Source: Lactobacillus helveticus DSM 20075 = CGMCC 1.1877 (GTDB lineage Bacteria > Bacillota > Bacilli > Lactobacillales > Lactobacillaceae). Taken from it: a stretch of DNA of 53,479 nucleotides. The position numbers and the translations under genes are program-made. The notes below the pieces were generated by a model. It worked only from the letters and a program-made list of their open reading frames with translations, did no database searches and was not told the DNA's origin. Below are positions 1 to 8,162 of the stretch, one piece after another; position 1 is the stretch's first letter, and each line of letters begins with the position of its first letter. Location of the stretch: contig NZ_GG700752.1 of the NCBI RefSeq assembly GCF_000160855.1, positions 312,438 through 365,916 of the forward strand. The letters are read 5' to 3'.

Positions 1-23
1 ATATTCGATATATTTATTATATA

Positions 24-36
24 TGACACTATGTCA
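24..36. promoter_or_regulatory. Short inverted repeat upstream of the HD/HNH operon
   Basis: A perfect 5-bp inverted repeat, TGACA-CTA-TGTCA, lies just upstream of the putative promoter at 58-86. It could be an operator, but it is short enough to arise by chance and matches no regulator I can name. Confidence 0.25.
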
Positions 37-57
37 CTATGCAATAAACGTTTTTTG

Positions 58-86
58 TTGCAGTAAAAGTCTTTTTTTGTTAACAT
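58..86 (+). promoter_or_regulatory. Putative sigma-A promoter of the HD/HNH operon
   Basis: TTGCAG (58-63) and TAACAT (81-86) are separated by exactly 17 bp and lie 38 bp before the start codon at 125, which has a GGGGAGG ribosome site. The -10 is imperfect, so this is a reasonable but not certain call. Confidence 0.5.
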
Positions 87-124
87 AGTAAAAATTTTAG
101 TGAATTTATGGGGAGGAATAAAAA

Positions 125-772
125 ATGGGATTAAATGCTTATATTCAAGGTTTTAATAGTTTAGAGTCAATCGATCGTGCACCGGGCTACTTTAAATATC
201 ATCATCATTCAGTTGCCGATCACTGCTTCAGAACAGCTGAACTTGCTCAAATGATGGGTGATATCGAAGAAGTTCATGGCAAGCAAAAGATCAATTGGAA
301 GGCTCTTTACGAAAAGAGCTTGAATCACGACTATACTGAACGCTTCATCGGTGATATTAAGACGCCTGTTAAGTATGCCACTCCTCAACTTAGAAAAATG
401 ATTGGCGACGTCGAAGAAACGATGACCACCAAATTCATCAAGGATGAAATTCCTGAAGAATTCCAAGAGATTTATACTAAGCGCCTTTCAGAAGCAAAAG
501 ATGATACTCTAGAAGGAAAGATTTTATCTGTTTGTGATAAGCTTGATTTGCTTTATGAAGCATATGGCGAAATTGAGTTAGGCAATCCGAACCCAGTTTA
601 TATACAAATGTTTAAAGAAAGTCTTGAAACTATTAAGAAGTTCGATGATTTAGTTTGCGTGCAATACTTTATTAAAAAGATTTTGCCAGATTTATTTAAA
701 GGCGATTTTGCAGGTAAGGATAAGATGCAATGGATAGCTTTTAGTATTCTTTTGTTAAGGAATGATGAATAG
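125..772 (+). CDS. YfbR-like HD-domain 5'-nucleotidase
   Basis: A cytoplasmic HD-superfamily phosphohydrolase of 215 residues. The metal ligands expected for the YfbR family are all visible: His33 (in SVADH), His68-Asp69 (in LNHDY) and Asp138 (in VCDKLD). The stretch Glu72-Tyr84, including GDIKTPVKY, matches the family signature that follows the HD pair. YfbR proteins hydrolyse deoxynucleoside 5'-monophosphates, so a role in nucleotide pool balance is likely; the true substrate here is inferred only. The start is fixed by a GGGGAGG ribosome site. The stop codon abuts the GTG start of the HNH gene, so the two are probably translationally coupled. Confidence 0.8.
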   Translation: MGLNAYIQGFNSLESIDRAPGYFKYHHHSVADHCFRTAELAQMMGDIEEVHGKQKINWKALYEKSLNHDYTERFIGDIKTPVKYATPQLRKMIGDVEETMTTKFIKDEIPEEFQEIYTKRLSEAKDDTLEGKILSVCDKLDLLYEAYGEIELGNPNPVYIQMFKESLETIKKFDDLVCVQYFIKKILPDLFKGDFAGKDKMQWIAFSILLLRNDE

Positions 773-1690
773 GTGAAATTTTTGTGCAGTTCATGCGGTT
801 TGCGCATGGACTCTTTGCATTTTAAGCAGGAAGGGTTAATGAACCCTAAGCTAACTAGTATTTGTGATATTTGTTTAATTCGCGGCTTAAATGCAGATGA
901 TTATGCTAACGATGCGGTGGCTACTTTTGCCAAAAGTTTGCTCTATACTTTTGTAGGCAAAGAAAAAGATACTGCTCAACCTGATCCGATTGTAAAAAAT
1001 AAAAAGCTCCGTAAAAGATACGAAGCTTTTTTGCAGGATTATGATGGTAACGAAATAGCTAAGAGGCAGGTTAAGCGCTCAGACTTAAATTTAGCTATGA
1101 TTAAGAGCGAAGATGGGAAATTAGACTATGTACCCGATCAAGACGTAACCTTTGCTCAGAACATGGAAAAAATGGGTTTACGGGTCGATTTTCAATTAAA
1201 TGAAGTAGATTATATTGATCGTGAACGTATTCGGGCAAAATATAAGTATCGTTGCCAGTATTGTGGTAGACGTGGTCGCAGCGTAGATCATAAGGATCCA
1301 GTGTCACTGAGCCATAATAATAGTCTTGATAATTTGACTTTGGCTTGTGCAGAGTGCAACAGGATTAAATCGGATATGCCATATGATTTGTTTATTAAAT
1401 TAAATGATCAAATTTCTGGTATTAATAATAAGCTAGTCAAATATGAGAATGCTTTGGGAACCTTAAAAGAAGAATTTGAACATCGTAGGCGCTATCTGGC
1501 TGCTCAAGTTCATCTCAAAGGTGTAGTTAATGATCCCGAGCTTAATGCGATTCGGAAGGAAAATAAAAAGTTGCAGGATGCAATTGATAGTTTGCAAAGC
1601 GATTATGATGACCTGCGTATGACTCGGAAAAGTTATTTCGATACTGGATGGAAATTAGCACGAATTAAGCAAAATAACGATATTATTTAA
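773..1690 (+). CDS. HNH endonuclease with N-terminal zinc ribbon and C-terminal coiled coil
   Basis: A 305-residue protein with a GTG start placed directly after the TAG of the HD gene. N-terminal Cys5-Cys8 and Cys31-Cys34 look like a small zinc ribbon. Residues 161-204 form an HNH nuclease module: Cys161/Cys164, the VDHKD metal-binding core around His173, Asn in LDNL, and Cys192/Cys195 followed by Asn196. Residues about 210-295 are rich in charged heptads, probably a coiled coil. No restriction-methylation partner is nearby, so it is not obviously part of a restriction system. Known HNH proteins of this build cut DNA; target and role here are unknown. A strong terminator follows. Confidence 0.75.
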   Translation: MKFLCSSCGLRMDSLHFKQEGLMNPKLTSICDICLIRGLNADDYANDAVATFAKSLLYTFVGKEKDTAQPDPIVKNKKLRKRYEAFLQDYDGNEIAKRQVKRSDLNLAMIKSEDGKLDYVPDQDVTFAQNMEKMGLRVDFQLNEVDYIDRERIRAKYKYRCQYCGRRGRSVDHKDPVSLSHNNSLDNLTLACAECNRIKSDMPYDLFIKLNDQISGINNKLVKYENALGTLKEEFEHRRRYLAAQVHLKGVVNDPELNAIRKENKKLQDAIDSLQSDYDDLRMTRKSYFDTGWKLARIKQNNDII

Positions 1691-1701
1691 TTGAATAAAA
1701 A

Positions 1702-1737
1702 AATAAGCTTGAATTTTAATTTTCAAGCTTATTTTTG
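1702..1737. terminator. Bidirectional terminator between the HNH gene and the ABC importer
   Basis: A 12-bp perfect stem, AATAAGCTTGAA (1702-1713) with TTCAAGCTTATT (1722-1733), has T-rich flanks on both sides. It can serve both convergent transcripts. Confidence 0.85.
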
Positions 1738-1742
1738 TTGTT

Positions 1743-2498
1743 TTAGAAGTCCATCTTTCTAAAGTTGCTTAAGAACTTCTGTGTCTTTTCATTTTGTGGA
1801 TTGTCAACGATTTGATCAGGTGAACCCTGTTCAGTAATTACACCATCACTGATGAACAATACTCTATCAGAAATGCTCTTAGCAAAACCCATTTCGTGGG
1901 TAACAATGACCATTGTTAAACCAGTAGTAGCTAATTTTTGCATAACGTCTAGTACTTCGCCAACCATTTCTGGATCAAGGGCACTAGTAGGTTCATCGAA
2001 GAGTAATACTTCGGGATTCATTGAAATAGCACGAGCAATGGCAACACGTTGTTGTTGACCACCTGATAATTGTTGTGGCTTAGCCTTGATGAAAGGTCCC
2101 ATACCAACTTTTCTAAGGTTTTCCATAGCGATCTTGCGTGCTTCATCTTTAGAACGTTTAAGCACTAATTCTTGACCAATCATGCAGTTTTCCAAAACAT
2201 TTTTGTTTTCAAATAAGTCGAATTGCTGGAAAACCATACCAACCTTTGATCTGAAAGTATTACGGTTGTAGCCAGGAGATAAAATATTTTCACCGTGGAA
2301 ATCAATCTCGCCGCCAGTTGGTTCTTCAAGCAAATTGATGCAGCGAAGAGTAGTAGACTTACCACCACCAGATGGCCCGATGATAGTAACGATTTCGCCT
2401 TTATTGATATCGCATGAAATATCTTTTAATACTTGGTGATTACCATATGCCTTTTGCATATGCTTTAAACTTAAAATTACTTCGTTTGATTTAGTCAT
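1743..2498 (-). CDS. Amino-acid ABC transporter ATP-binding protein (GlnQ type), probably lysine/basic amino acids
   Basis: A 251-residue ATPase that powers the importer encoded by the upstream gene. Walker A is GPSGGGKST at residues 41-49, the signature LSGGQQQR is at about 144, and Walker [15 protein letters not shown] follows. The length and sequence are typical of the polar amino-acid (PAAT) family. Its ATG overlaps the upstream stop codon by one base (TAATG), so translation is coupled. It is transcribed behind the lysine riboswitch at 4160-4386, which makes lysine the best substrate guess. A paralogous ATPase lies at 19493. Confidence 0.92.
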   Translation of the reverse strand: MTKSNEVILSLKHMQKAYGNHQVLKDISCDINKGEIVTIIGPSGGGKSTTLRCINLLEEPTGGEIDFHGENILSPGYNRNTFRSKVGMVFQQFDLFENKNVLENCMIGQELVLKRSKDEARKIAMENLRKVGMGPFIKAKPQQLSGGQQQRVAIARAISMNPEVLLFDEPTSALDPEMVGEVLDVMQKLATTGLTMVIVTHEMGFAKSISDRVLFISDGVITEQGSPDQIVDNPQNEKTQKFLSNFRKMDF

Positions 2499-4108
2499 TA
2501 ATTATTTGCCCCCGCATCTTTTGGAGTACCAACTTGAACTTGGTTAGCCATCAAGTTGTAGTTCTTTTTACCTTCAAGCTTCTTTTCGATAAAGTTGAAG
2601 ATTCTGGTAATAGTAAATGTCAAAATTAAGTAGATTGCTGAAATCATTAAGTAAGTTGGGAAGAACTTAAATGATTGACTGGCAATAGTTGTACCAACGA
2701 AGAACAATTCAGAAACTGAGATGATACTCAATACTGAAGTATCCTTGATGTTAACGATAAATTCGTTAGTAATTGATGGTAAACAGTTCTTAATAGCTTG
2801 AGGCAAGATAATGTGCCACATTTTTTGGTTGTGGGTCATACCTAAAGCACTAGCCGCTTCAAATTGTCCTTCTGGTGTAGAAATAATACCACCACGGATA
2901 ACTTCGGCAAGGTAGGCACCAGTGTTAATTGAAACAATGATTAAAGCGGCAATAGTTCTGTTCAAGTTTAAGTGCCAGAATTGAGCAATACCATAGTAAA
3001 TTACGGCAGCCTGAACCATCATTGGAGTACCACGGAAAATTTCAACGTAAACTGATAATAACCATTTTACAACGTTCAAAGCCCAGCGCTTACCGCGAGT
3101 AGTTGGGGTAGGGATGGTACGAACGATACCTACAAGCAAACCAATGAAGAAACCAACAACAGTACCAACTAAAGCCAAAAGCAAAGTCATGCCAATACCG
3201 GACATAATCATGCCGCCGTATTGCTTCCAAGTAGTTACTAACCAGTTTTCCTTCTTGGTTTCGTTACCAGCCTTAGGTTGTTCTCTAATAGCTTGTGACA
3301 TTAATTGTTCACGCTTTTTGTTAGAAATAGTTCTTAAAGTAGCGTTAACTTCGTTAAGCAACTTAGTGTTGCCTTTCTTAACACCGATACTAGTTACGGA
3401 ATCATCATGATCAACCTTAAAACCAGTCATCTTATTCAAGTTAACGGCAATGATGTTAGGATTAACATTGTGGTAACTTTCAAATTCGATGTCTTCTGCA
3501 ACGTAACCATCGATGGTGCCAGAAGCTAAACTTTGACGCATGGCTGAGAAGTCACGCATAGCTGGTTCACGCTTAGCACCCTTTAATTGCTTGATTAAGT
3601 CGTAGTGCAAAGTACCTTGTTGAGCAGTTAACTTAGCACCCTTAAAGTCGGATAATTTCTTAGCGTTTGAGTATTTACTTGCTTTATTGGTAATAACGAC
3701 AAAAGTACTTTTTCTGTATGGTTCTGAGAAGTTGATAGCCTTACGTCTTTCAGCAGTTGGACTCATACCAGCGATGATTAGATCAATCTTGCCAGAAGTT
3801 AAAGCAGGCAATAAACCATCCCATTGAGTCTTTTCAACTACAACTTTTTTGTGAAGTCTCTTACCAATGATTTTGGCGATTTGCACGTCGTAACCATTTG
3901 CATAAGAATTTGAACCATCAATTGGCACAGCACCGTTTGTCTTTTTAGGCTGAGTCCAGTTGTATGGTGGGTAATTGGCTTCCATACCTATTTTTAATAC
4001 GCTGGAATCTTTTTTAGCAGCTTGGGACTCGCGGCTGTTAAAGCTGAATCCAATAAATAAACTGATTAGGATTGTCAATAATGCAGCAATCCATCTAAAT
4101 CTTGACTT
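2498..4108 (-). CDS. Fused substrate-binding protein and permease of an amino-acid ABC importer, probably lysine
   Basis: About 536 residues. An N-terminal signal sequence ([19 protein letters not shown], residues 3-21) is followed by a solute-binding domain with [11 protein letters not shown] near its start. A membrane permease domain of about five helices follows, carrying the EAA loop ([21 protein letters not shown]). Binding-protein/permease fusions are common in lactobacilli. I place the start at TTG 4108 because GGAGGG lies 7 bp upstream. ATGs further upstream fall in the leader or its terminator and lack ribosome sites. The lysine riboswitch upstream implies repression by lysine and suggests lysine as substrate; the binding pocket was not examined. 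Confidence 0.9.
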   Translation of the reverse strand, partial: KSRFRWIAALLTILISLFIGFSFNSRESQAAKKDSSVLKIGMEANYPPYNWTQPKKTNGAVPIDGSNSYANGYDVQIAKIIGKRLHKKVVVEKTQWDGLLPALTSGKIDLIIAGMSPTAERRKAINFSEPYRKSTFVVITNKASKYSNAKKLSDFKGAKLTAQQGTLHYDLIKQLKGAKREPAMRDFSAMRQSLASGTIDGYVAEDIEFESYHNVNPNIIAVNLNKMTGFKVDHDDSVTSIGVKKGNTKLLNEVNATLRTISNKKREQLMSQAIREQPKAGNETKKENWLVTTWKQYGGMIMSGIGMTLLLALVGTVVGFFIGLLVGIVRTIPTPTTRGKRWALNVVKWLLSVYVEIFRGTPMMVQAAVIYYGIAQFWHLNLNRTIAALIIVSINTGAYLAEVIRGGIISTPEGQFEAASALGMTHNQKMWHIILPQAIKNCLPSITNEFIVNIKDTSVLSIISVSELFFVGTTIASQSFKFFPTYLMISAIYLILTFTITRIFNFIEKKLEGKKNYNLMANQVQVGTPKDAGANN

Positions 4109-4159
4109 CAATGAAAAACCCTCCAATGTTTTTAACATAAAGCCAATACAATAAAGCGT

Positions 4160-4195
4160 AAATAAAAACCTCGTTGCTCCGTTCACAACAAGGTT
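4160..4195 (-). terminator. Intrinsic terminator of the lysine riboswitch
   Basis: On the minus strand AACCTTGTTG (4195-4186) pairs fully with CAACGAGGTT (4176-4167) and is followed by a T-rich run. It sits between the aptamer and the ribosome site, the expected place for a transcription-off switch. Confidence 0.85.
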
Positions 4196-4386
4196 ATAAT
4201 CATCAGTATTAAAACCAAATCACATAGCGCTCACTGGGGACTAACCAGGACAGTCTATAGAATGTTGTTCTATAGCCCAACAGGTCAACACACGAATATT
4301 AAACCTATTTCGGCAACAATCCTAAAATAACCTTCTTCGTCTTCGTGGACTCCAACTTACTTCGTGATTGTTGCAACCTCTATTGC
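4196..4386 (-). promoter_or_regulatory. Lysine riboswitch (L-box) aptamer
   Basis: Read on the minus strand, the leader has the lysine-aptamer landmarks in order. They are AUAGAGGUUGC at the 5' end; a perfect 9-bp helix GCAACAATC/GATTGTTGC (4374-4366 with 4321-4313) followed directly by CCGAA; an 8-bp helix CTATAGAA/TTCTATAG (4275-4268 with 4262-4255) preceded by TGGG and followed by ACTGTCC; and GAGCGCUAUGUG closing the core. These match the L-box family as known from lysC leaders. The terminator at 4160-4195 completes the switch. High lysine should stop transcription of the importer. Confidence 0.92.
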
Positions 4387-4413
4387 ATTGGAATATTATT
4401 TAACTATGGAAGA

Positions 4414-4442
4414 ATAATAAAAGAAAAATGAAAAGATGTCAA
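4414..4442 (-). promoter_or_regulatory. Promoter of the lysine-riboswitch transcript
   Basis: A consensus TTGACA (4442-4437), a 17-bp spacer and TATTAT (4419-4414) on the minus strand lie about 28 bp before the aptamer. The -35 box overlaps the TGA stop codon of the broken methylpurine glycosylase gene. Confidence 0.85.
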
Positions 4443-5073
4443 GCCCATCCATTGTTTTTCGCATAGTTTCTCTTTTTCATATCTGAAACATAAGGATTGC
4501 CAGCGACGTAATAGCGTAATTTTTTATTAGCCCAAACAGGATCTGATTGGTTAATGCCAACTCGTTTGTCTGCAATAATTTCTTGAGCGGGCTTTCTATG
4601 ATCGTCTTCAAGATCAATTTTAAATGGCGAATCAGAAAGAAAATGCAGGTTCCAATTTTTATCGTGTATTCCGAAGGCTTGCATCATTTTTGCTGGGCCG
4701 TTGGTAAGCAAGACACCGCTTTTCCCGCTTCTGTTTTTGATCATAGTATCAATTCCCCAGATGGGTTCGATTGCTCTGATAAGTACTCCTTGAGGCTCGT
4801 TTTCTTCTTGACAAGCAACGTCGAAAAAGAAGTATTGCCTCTGCGCATAAATATAAATGGTGCCTCCGCGGCGATAAAGCCCATCGTTGGCAGGACTCTG
4901 CGATGGCCGCCGTAAGAGTGGGCTGCGCGATCATTTTTGCCCATATATGCTTCAGCTTCAACAATATAGCCACCTAATTTTTCTTTTCCATTATCATAAA
5001 TAAGAGGTCGTCCAACTAAATCACGCGTAATCTCATCTGTAGGACGATTGGTAAAGTAATCTGAATAATTCAT
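4439..5073 (-). pseudogene. 3-methyladenine/methylpurine DNA glycosylase (AAG/MPG family), frameshifted
   Basis: The N-terminal part (to about 4898) has the family core: LVGRPLIY, the catalytic-glutamate segment VEAEAYMGKNDRAAHSYGG. The C-terminal part reads in another frame: GTIYIYAQRQYFFFDVACQ, GVLIRAIEPIWG, GPAKMMQAFGI and the end YYVAGNPYVS. The frame changes at AGAG on the minus strand (4899-4896). A duplicated AG dinucleotide, or loss of one base, would explain it, and restoring the frame gives one continuous protein of about 210 residues. I take ATG 5073 as the start because AAAGG lies 7 bp upstream. This enzyme excises alkylated purines; the gene as read cannot make the full protein. 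Confidence 0.85.
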
Positions 5074-5142
5074 ATGATGCCTTTCTGGTTTCATTTTTTC
5101 TGTCTTAGCTATAGACTAATCTAAAAAAGAGGATTTTATCAA

Positions 5143-5505
5143 ATGAGTGAAATAAAATTAGTAAGAATTTATGATCATGAACAACCTGTCGGTTATAGAA
5201 TGCTCGTGGATCGGATGTGGCCACGGGGAATGAGTAAAATTAAGGCTGCTCTAGATGAATGGGATAAGCAAATTGGACCAACAAATGAATTAAGAAAATG
5301 GTTCAATCATGAGGATGAGAAGTTCCCTGAATTTAAGGCTAAATATATTGAAGAACTTGATAAAAATGAATTTACATCTGAATTTATAGAAACGGTTAAA
5401 AAGCAATTGATAAAAAATGATGTTCTCTTTTTATATGGTGCTAAGAATAGGAAACATAATCAAGCTGTTGTTTTAAAAGAATATGTACAAGAAAAATTAA
5501 AGTAA
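5143..5505 (+). CDS. DUF488 family protein (YeaO-like)
   Basis: A 120-residue soluble protein. The family signature is clear: VDRMWPRGMSK near residue 27, then W and ELRKWFNHEDEKFPEF, and the C-terminal LFLYGAKN. DUF488 proteins have no firmly established biochemical role. The gene is alone between the divergent glycosylase remnant and a terminator shared with terC. A GAGGA ribosome site precedes the ATG. Confidence 0.85.
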   Translation: MSEIKLVRIYDHEQPVGYRMLVDRMWPRGMSKIKAALDEWDKQIGPTNELRKWFNHEDEKFPEFKAKYIEELDKNEFTSEFIETVKKQLIKNDVLFLYGAKNRKHNQAVVLKEYVQEKLK

Positions 5506-5508
5506 ATG

Positions 5509-5540
5509 AAAAAGCTTATCGCAGTAGATAAGCTTTTTTA
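5509..5540. terminator. Bidirectional terminator between the DUF488 gene and terC
   Basis: AAAAAGCTTATC (5509-5520) pairs with GATAAGCTTTTT (5527-5538) around a 6-base loop, with runs of A and T on either side. Confidence 0.88.
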
Positions 5541-5541
5541 T

Positions 5542-6330
5542 CTAGATATGTTTACGTCCATGGCGTTTGACGCGCCAGAAGTGAAACAGAATAGTCAAAA
5601 TTAAAATAGTAAATACAATAATAGCAAAGACGGTGTTTGGCAATTCAAAGTGAAGTGGTGGAAGTGCTAAAAGCAATTTTAAGGCGATGATAGCAATTAA
5701 CAGATAAGCCATTGGCTGCAATTCAGGAATGATATCCATTAATTTAATGATAATTTCCGCTACGCCTCTCATGCAGATGATACCAATCATTCCACCGATT
5801 AAAACTACAACCGGATTGCTTGAAACGGCTAATGCTGCAAGCACTGAATCGATAGAAAAGACGATATCCATTGATTCAATTGAAATAACTGTACGCCAGA
5901 ATAAAGATAAGACGTGTTTCTTCTTCTTTTTGCCTTTATGATGAGCAGCTTCACGCTCTTCTTTTTCTTTTTCACGTTCAGCGGCCTGCTTAGGGTGACG
6001 CTGATCATAGAAAAATTTAAAAGCTAGATAGAATAAGTAGATACTACCTGCCAATTTAATTTCCCAAAAGTGAATTAAATATGTTCCGATTCCGATAACG
6101 ATAAAGCGGAAAAGGTAGGCACCCCATAATCCGTATAATAATGATTTTTCCTTTTCTGCTTTTGTGGGCAGCACTTGCGTTTGCGCTGCCAAAACCACAG
6201 CGTTATCAACCGAAAGCAGGCACTCCATTAAGATTAGGGTAAGGATAATCATCCAATCCTTGTCACTAGTTAATACATGGGCCCAGTTGCCTAGGTCAAA
6301 AAATGGAGCATACATTTTAAAGATTGCCAT
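5542..6330 (-). CDS. TerC/Alx-family integral membrane protein
   Basis: A 262-residue multi-pass membrane protein. Hallmark acidic helices are present: MECLLSVDNAVVLA near residue 35 and ISIESMDIVFSIDSVLAAL near residue 150. A charged cytoplasmic loop with many Lys and Glu lies between them. TerC-family members such as YkoY and Alx are implicated in manganese export or metal delivery to secreted enzymes, so metal-ion handling is likely. The gene overlaps the 3' end of the methyltransferase-like gene by 14 bp and is the last gene of the minus-strand group that begins with the Sir2 gene. Confidence 0.88.
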   Translation of the reverse strand: MAIFKMYAPFFDLGNWAHVLTSDKDWMIILTLILMECLLSVDNAVVLAAQTQVLPTKAEKEKSLLYGLWGAYLFRFIVIGIGTYLIHFWEIKLAGSIYLFYLAFKFFYDQRHPKQAAEREKEKEEREAAHHKGKKKKKHVLSLFWRTVISIESMDIVFSIDSVLAALAVSSNPVVVLIGGMIGIICMRGVAEIIIKLMDIIPELQPMAYLLIAIIALKLLLALPPLHFELPNTVFAIIVFTILILTILFHFWRVKRHGRKHI

Positions 6331-6835
6331 GTAAATTACTCTTTTCTAATTCAATTAATCTAACTTTTTCTTTTTGTCCTAAACGGTAAGTACCCACTTG
6401 GTTATTAGATAGAATAATTCGATGATCTGGAATAAAAATCAAAACTGGATTTAACGCTACAGCATGTGCTACTGCACGTGAAGATGTGGCATTTGGTAAC
6501 GATGTTGCGATATCACCATAGTTGGCTGTAAAGCCATATGGGATAGTCTGTATAAATTGTAACGTTTTTCTTTGAAATTCGGTACCAAATTTCGAAATAT
6601 CAATAGGAACGTCAAATTTTTTTCTGGTCCCAGCAAAATACACTTTTAGTTGCTTGACATAAGGAGTTAGTTTCTCAGGGTCATGTGCAAGCATTCGGTG
6701 AGGGTAAAAGCTGAAGATAGGGGAAACACTTTCGTCTCCTTTAAGCCCTACATAAGTTAATCCAAACCTGGAAGCCGTTAAAAAGTAAGTCCACGGTTGG
6801 ATTGTTACATAATCATAATAAAAAACCTCTGCCAT
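6317..6835 (-). CDS. Methylated-DNA-cysteine methyltransferase homologue lacking the acceptor cysteine
   Basis: A 172-residue MGMT/Ogt-family protein. The DNA-binding domain is recognisable: FQRKTLQFIQTIPYG, NYGDIA, the Arg120 segment SSRAVAHAVALNP and the final GTYRLG.QEK.RLIELE. The active-site motif is normally Pro-Cys-His-Arg; here it is Pro-Asp137-His-Arg, with codon GAT, so alkyl transfer to cysteine is impossible. Cys-less relatives (ATL proteins, usually with Trp at this place) bind O6-alkylguanine and recruit nucleotide excision repair. An Asp version is unusual, and function is unknown. A GGCGGTG ribosome site precedes the ATG. It sits between the Sir2 gene and terC. Confidence 0.8.
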   Translation of the reverse strand: MAEVFYYDYVTIQPWTYFLTASRFGLTYVGLKGDESVSPIFSFYPHRMLAHDPEKLTPYVKQLKVYFAGTRKKFDVPIDISKFGTEFQRKTLQFIQTIPYGFTANYGDIATSLPNATSSRAVAHAVALNPVLIFIPDHRIILSNNQVGTYRLGQKEKVRLIELEKSNLHGNL

Positions 6836-6886
6836 GTTTTCACCGCCTGTATAATTTTTGTTTTGAAAATATTAAATGTTTATATA

Positions 6887-7591
6887 TTAATTCAAGAATT
6901 TAAATACATCAATAGCATCACCAATAATTTGTTTAATTCCTGGCGTAGGAATTTCAGTTTTGTTAATGGCAATAATCTTTGCCTTCTCGTTGCTATAGGC
7001 TAAAAGTTGAGCAAATGGATATACCACAAAACTAGTTCCACAAATAATAACTAAGTCGGATTTTTGCATGATCTCAATCGATTTAGTTAAAGTTTCAGGA
7101 TTGATTGATTCATCATATAATACTATTCCTGGTCGAATAATGCCACCACAATTTTGGTGGATATAATTTTGAGAATATTCTTCATAAGAAATTGAATGGT
7201 GGCATTTAGTACAATATATATTATATAGATTTCCATGAAACTCTGTCACGTGTTTATTTCCAGCTTTTGTATCCAAACGATCAATATTTTGGGTAATTAA
7301 ATCACCTTTTTTATTACAGATTTGAGCAATTTTTTGATGAATTAGGTTAGGTTGGGCTTTTGGAAAGTACATATTATTCATTACAAAATGATAGAAAAAT
7401 TCTGGTCGCTCATAGAGAGTATTTTCACTGAGGATAGTTTCGGGACTTTCCTGTACGCCGTTATAAATGCCGTTTTTTGAACGATAATCGGGGATGCCAG
7501 AATGAGTTGAAACACCTGCCCCCGTTAAGAAGACGATATGTTTAGCATTATCACTTTCCTTTTGCAATTCAGTTAAATCAGTTTGTTTCAT
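6887..7591 (-). CDS. Sir2-family NAD-dependent protein deacylase
   Basis: A 234-residue sirtuin. It has the NAD-binding GAGVSTHSGIPDYRS (residues 24-38), TQNIDRLD (100-107), the catalytic His119 in EFHG, and a late Rossmann motif CGTSFVVYPFA. The zinc site is Cys127-x2-Cys130 with Cys148, but the usual fourth cysteine is replaced by His145 (HQNCGG). Such enzymes remove acyl groups from lysines using NAD. Targets are unknown. It is first in the minus-strand Sir2/MGMT-like/terC group, 51 bp before the next gene. Confidence 0.88.
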   Translation of the reverse strand: MKQTDLTELQKESDNAKHIVFLTGAGVSTHSGIPDYRSKNGIYNGVQESPETILSENTLYERPEFFYHFVMNNMYFPKAQPNLIHQKIAQICNKKGDLITQNIDRLDTKAGNKHVTEFHGNLYNIYCTKCHHSISYEEYSQNYIHQNCGGIIRPGIVLYDESINPETLTKSIEIMQKSDLVIICGTSFVVYPFAQLLAYSNEKAKIIAINKTEIPTPGIKQIIGDAIDVFKFLN

Positions 7592-7682
7592 AATTTTTGC
7601 CTCTATTCTGCAATCTGTTTATTTAATCATAAATCATGTCTTTGTTATAATGAAAAGAAATAAAGTTTTTGAGGGGATTTTT

Positions 7683-8162
7683 ATGGCTTATATGTCTTAC
7701 TTTTATATTGTAGTGAATGTATTAATGCTAGCTTATGCTTGTTACAGTTGGTATTGGCAGGCAAAAGTAGAATTTCGTGGACATTATCGCATCTCTTCAA
7801 TCGTGTGGGCTCTTATTTTTATTTGGCTAGGTTTTACCTGGAACTACATTGAGAAAGGTGATCCAGGTGTTAATGTATTTTTGGCCTTATTCTTGTTAAT
7901 TAGCATAGTTGATGGCTTTTCAGGTTTTAGTCCTAAAAAGATGGTAGTTTCAGGCTACTTTAAGCGAACAGTTAAATATAATGAAATTTCTAGCGTTACA
8001 TTAATTAATGTCCCTAATCCTAAAAAGCCATTAGTAATGGCAATTTTTAGAACTGACAATAATAAGGCATACATGATGCGGTTCCGGATTAAAGTTAATG
8101 AAGTCATTGCCGCATTGCAAAAATATATTGGTAAAAATATTCCCATTGAAATTCAATCATAA
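7683..8162 (+). CDS. Membrane protein of unknown function with a C-terminal soluble domain
   Basis: 159 residues. About three hydrophobic helices in the first 90 residues are followed by a beta-rich soluble part (VSGYFKRTVKYNEISSVTL...), reminiscent of the pleckstrin-like domains found in small bacterial membrane proteins. I do not recognise a named family. ATG 7683 is chosen because GAGGGG lies 7 bp upstream; an earlier in-frame ATG at 7650 overlaps the TATAAT box at 7646-7651. The last bases overlap the convergent cls gene by 6 bp, and its terminator lies inside cls. Confidence 0.65.
   Translation: MAYMSYFYIVVNVLMLAYACYSWYWQAKVEFRGHYRISSIVWALIFIWLGFTWNYIEKGDPGVNVFLALFLLISIVDGFSGFSPKKMVVSGYFKRTVKYNEISSVTLINVPNPKKPLVMAIFRTDNNKAYMMRFRIKVNEVIAALQKYIGKNIPIEIQS

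Noticed and set aside
4109..4186. Upstream in-frame ATGs for the lysine importer gene (4186 and 4135)
   Set aside because: They lie in the riboswitch terminator or leader and have no ribosome site. TTG 4108 has GGAGGG at the right distance.
4160..4386. T-box leader
   Set aside because: No T-box consensus (TGGNACCGCG) was found, whereas all lysine-aptamer landmarks are present in order.
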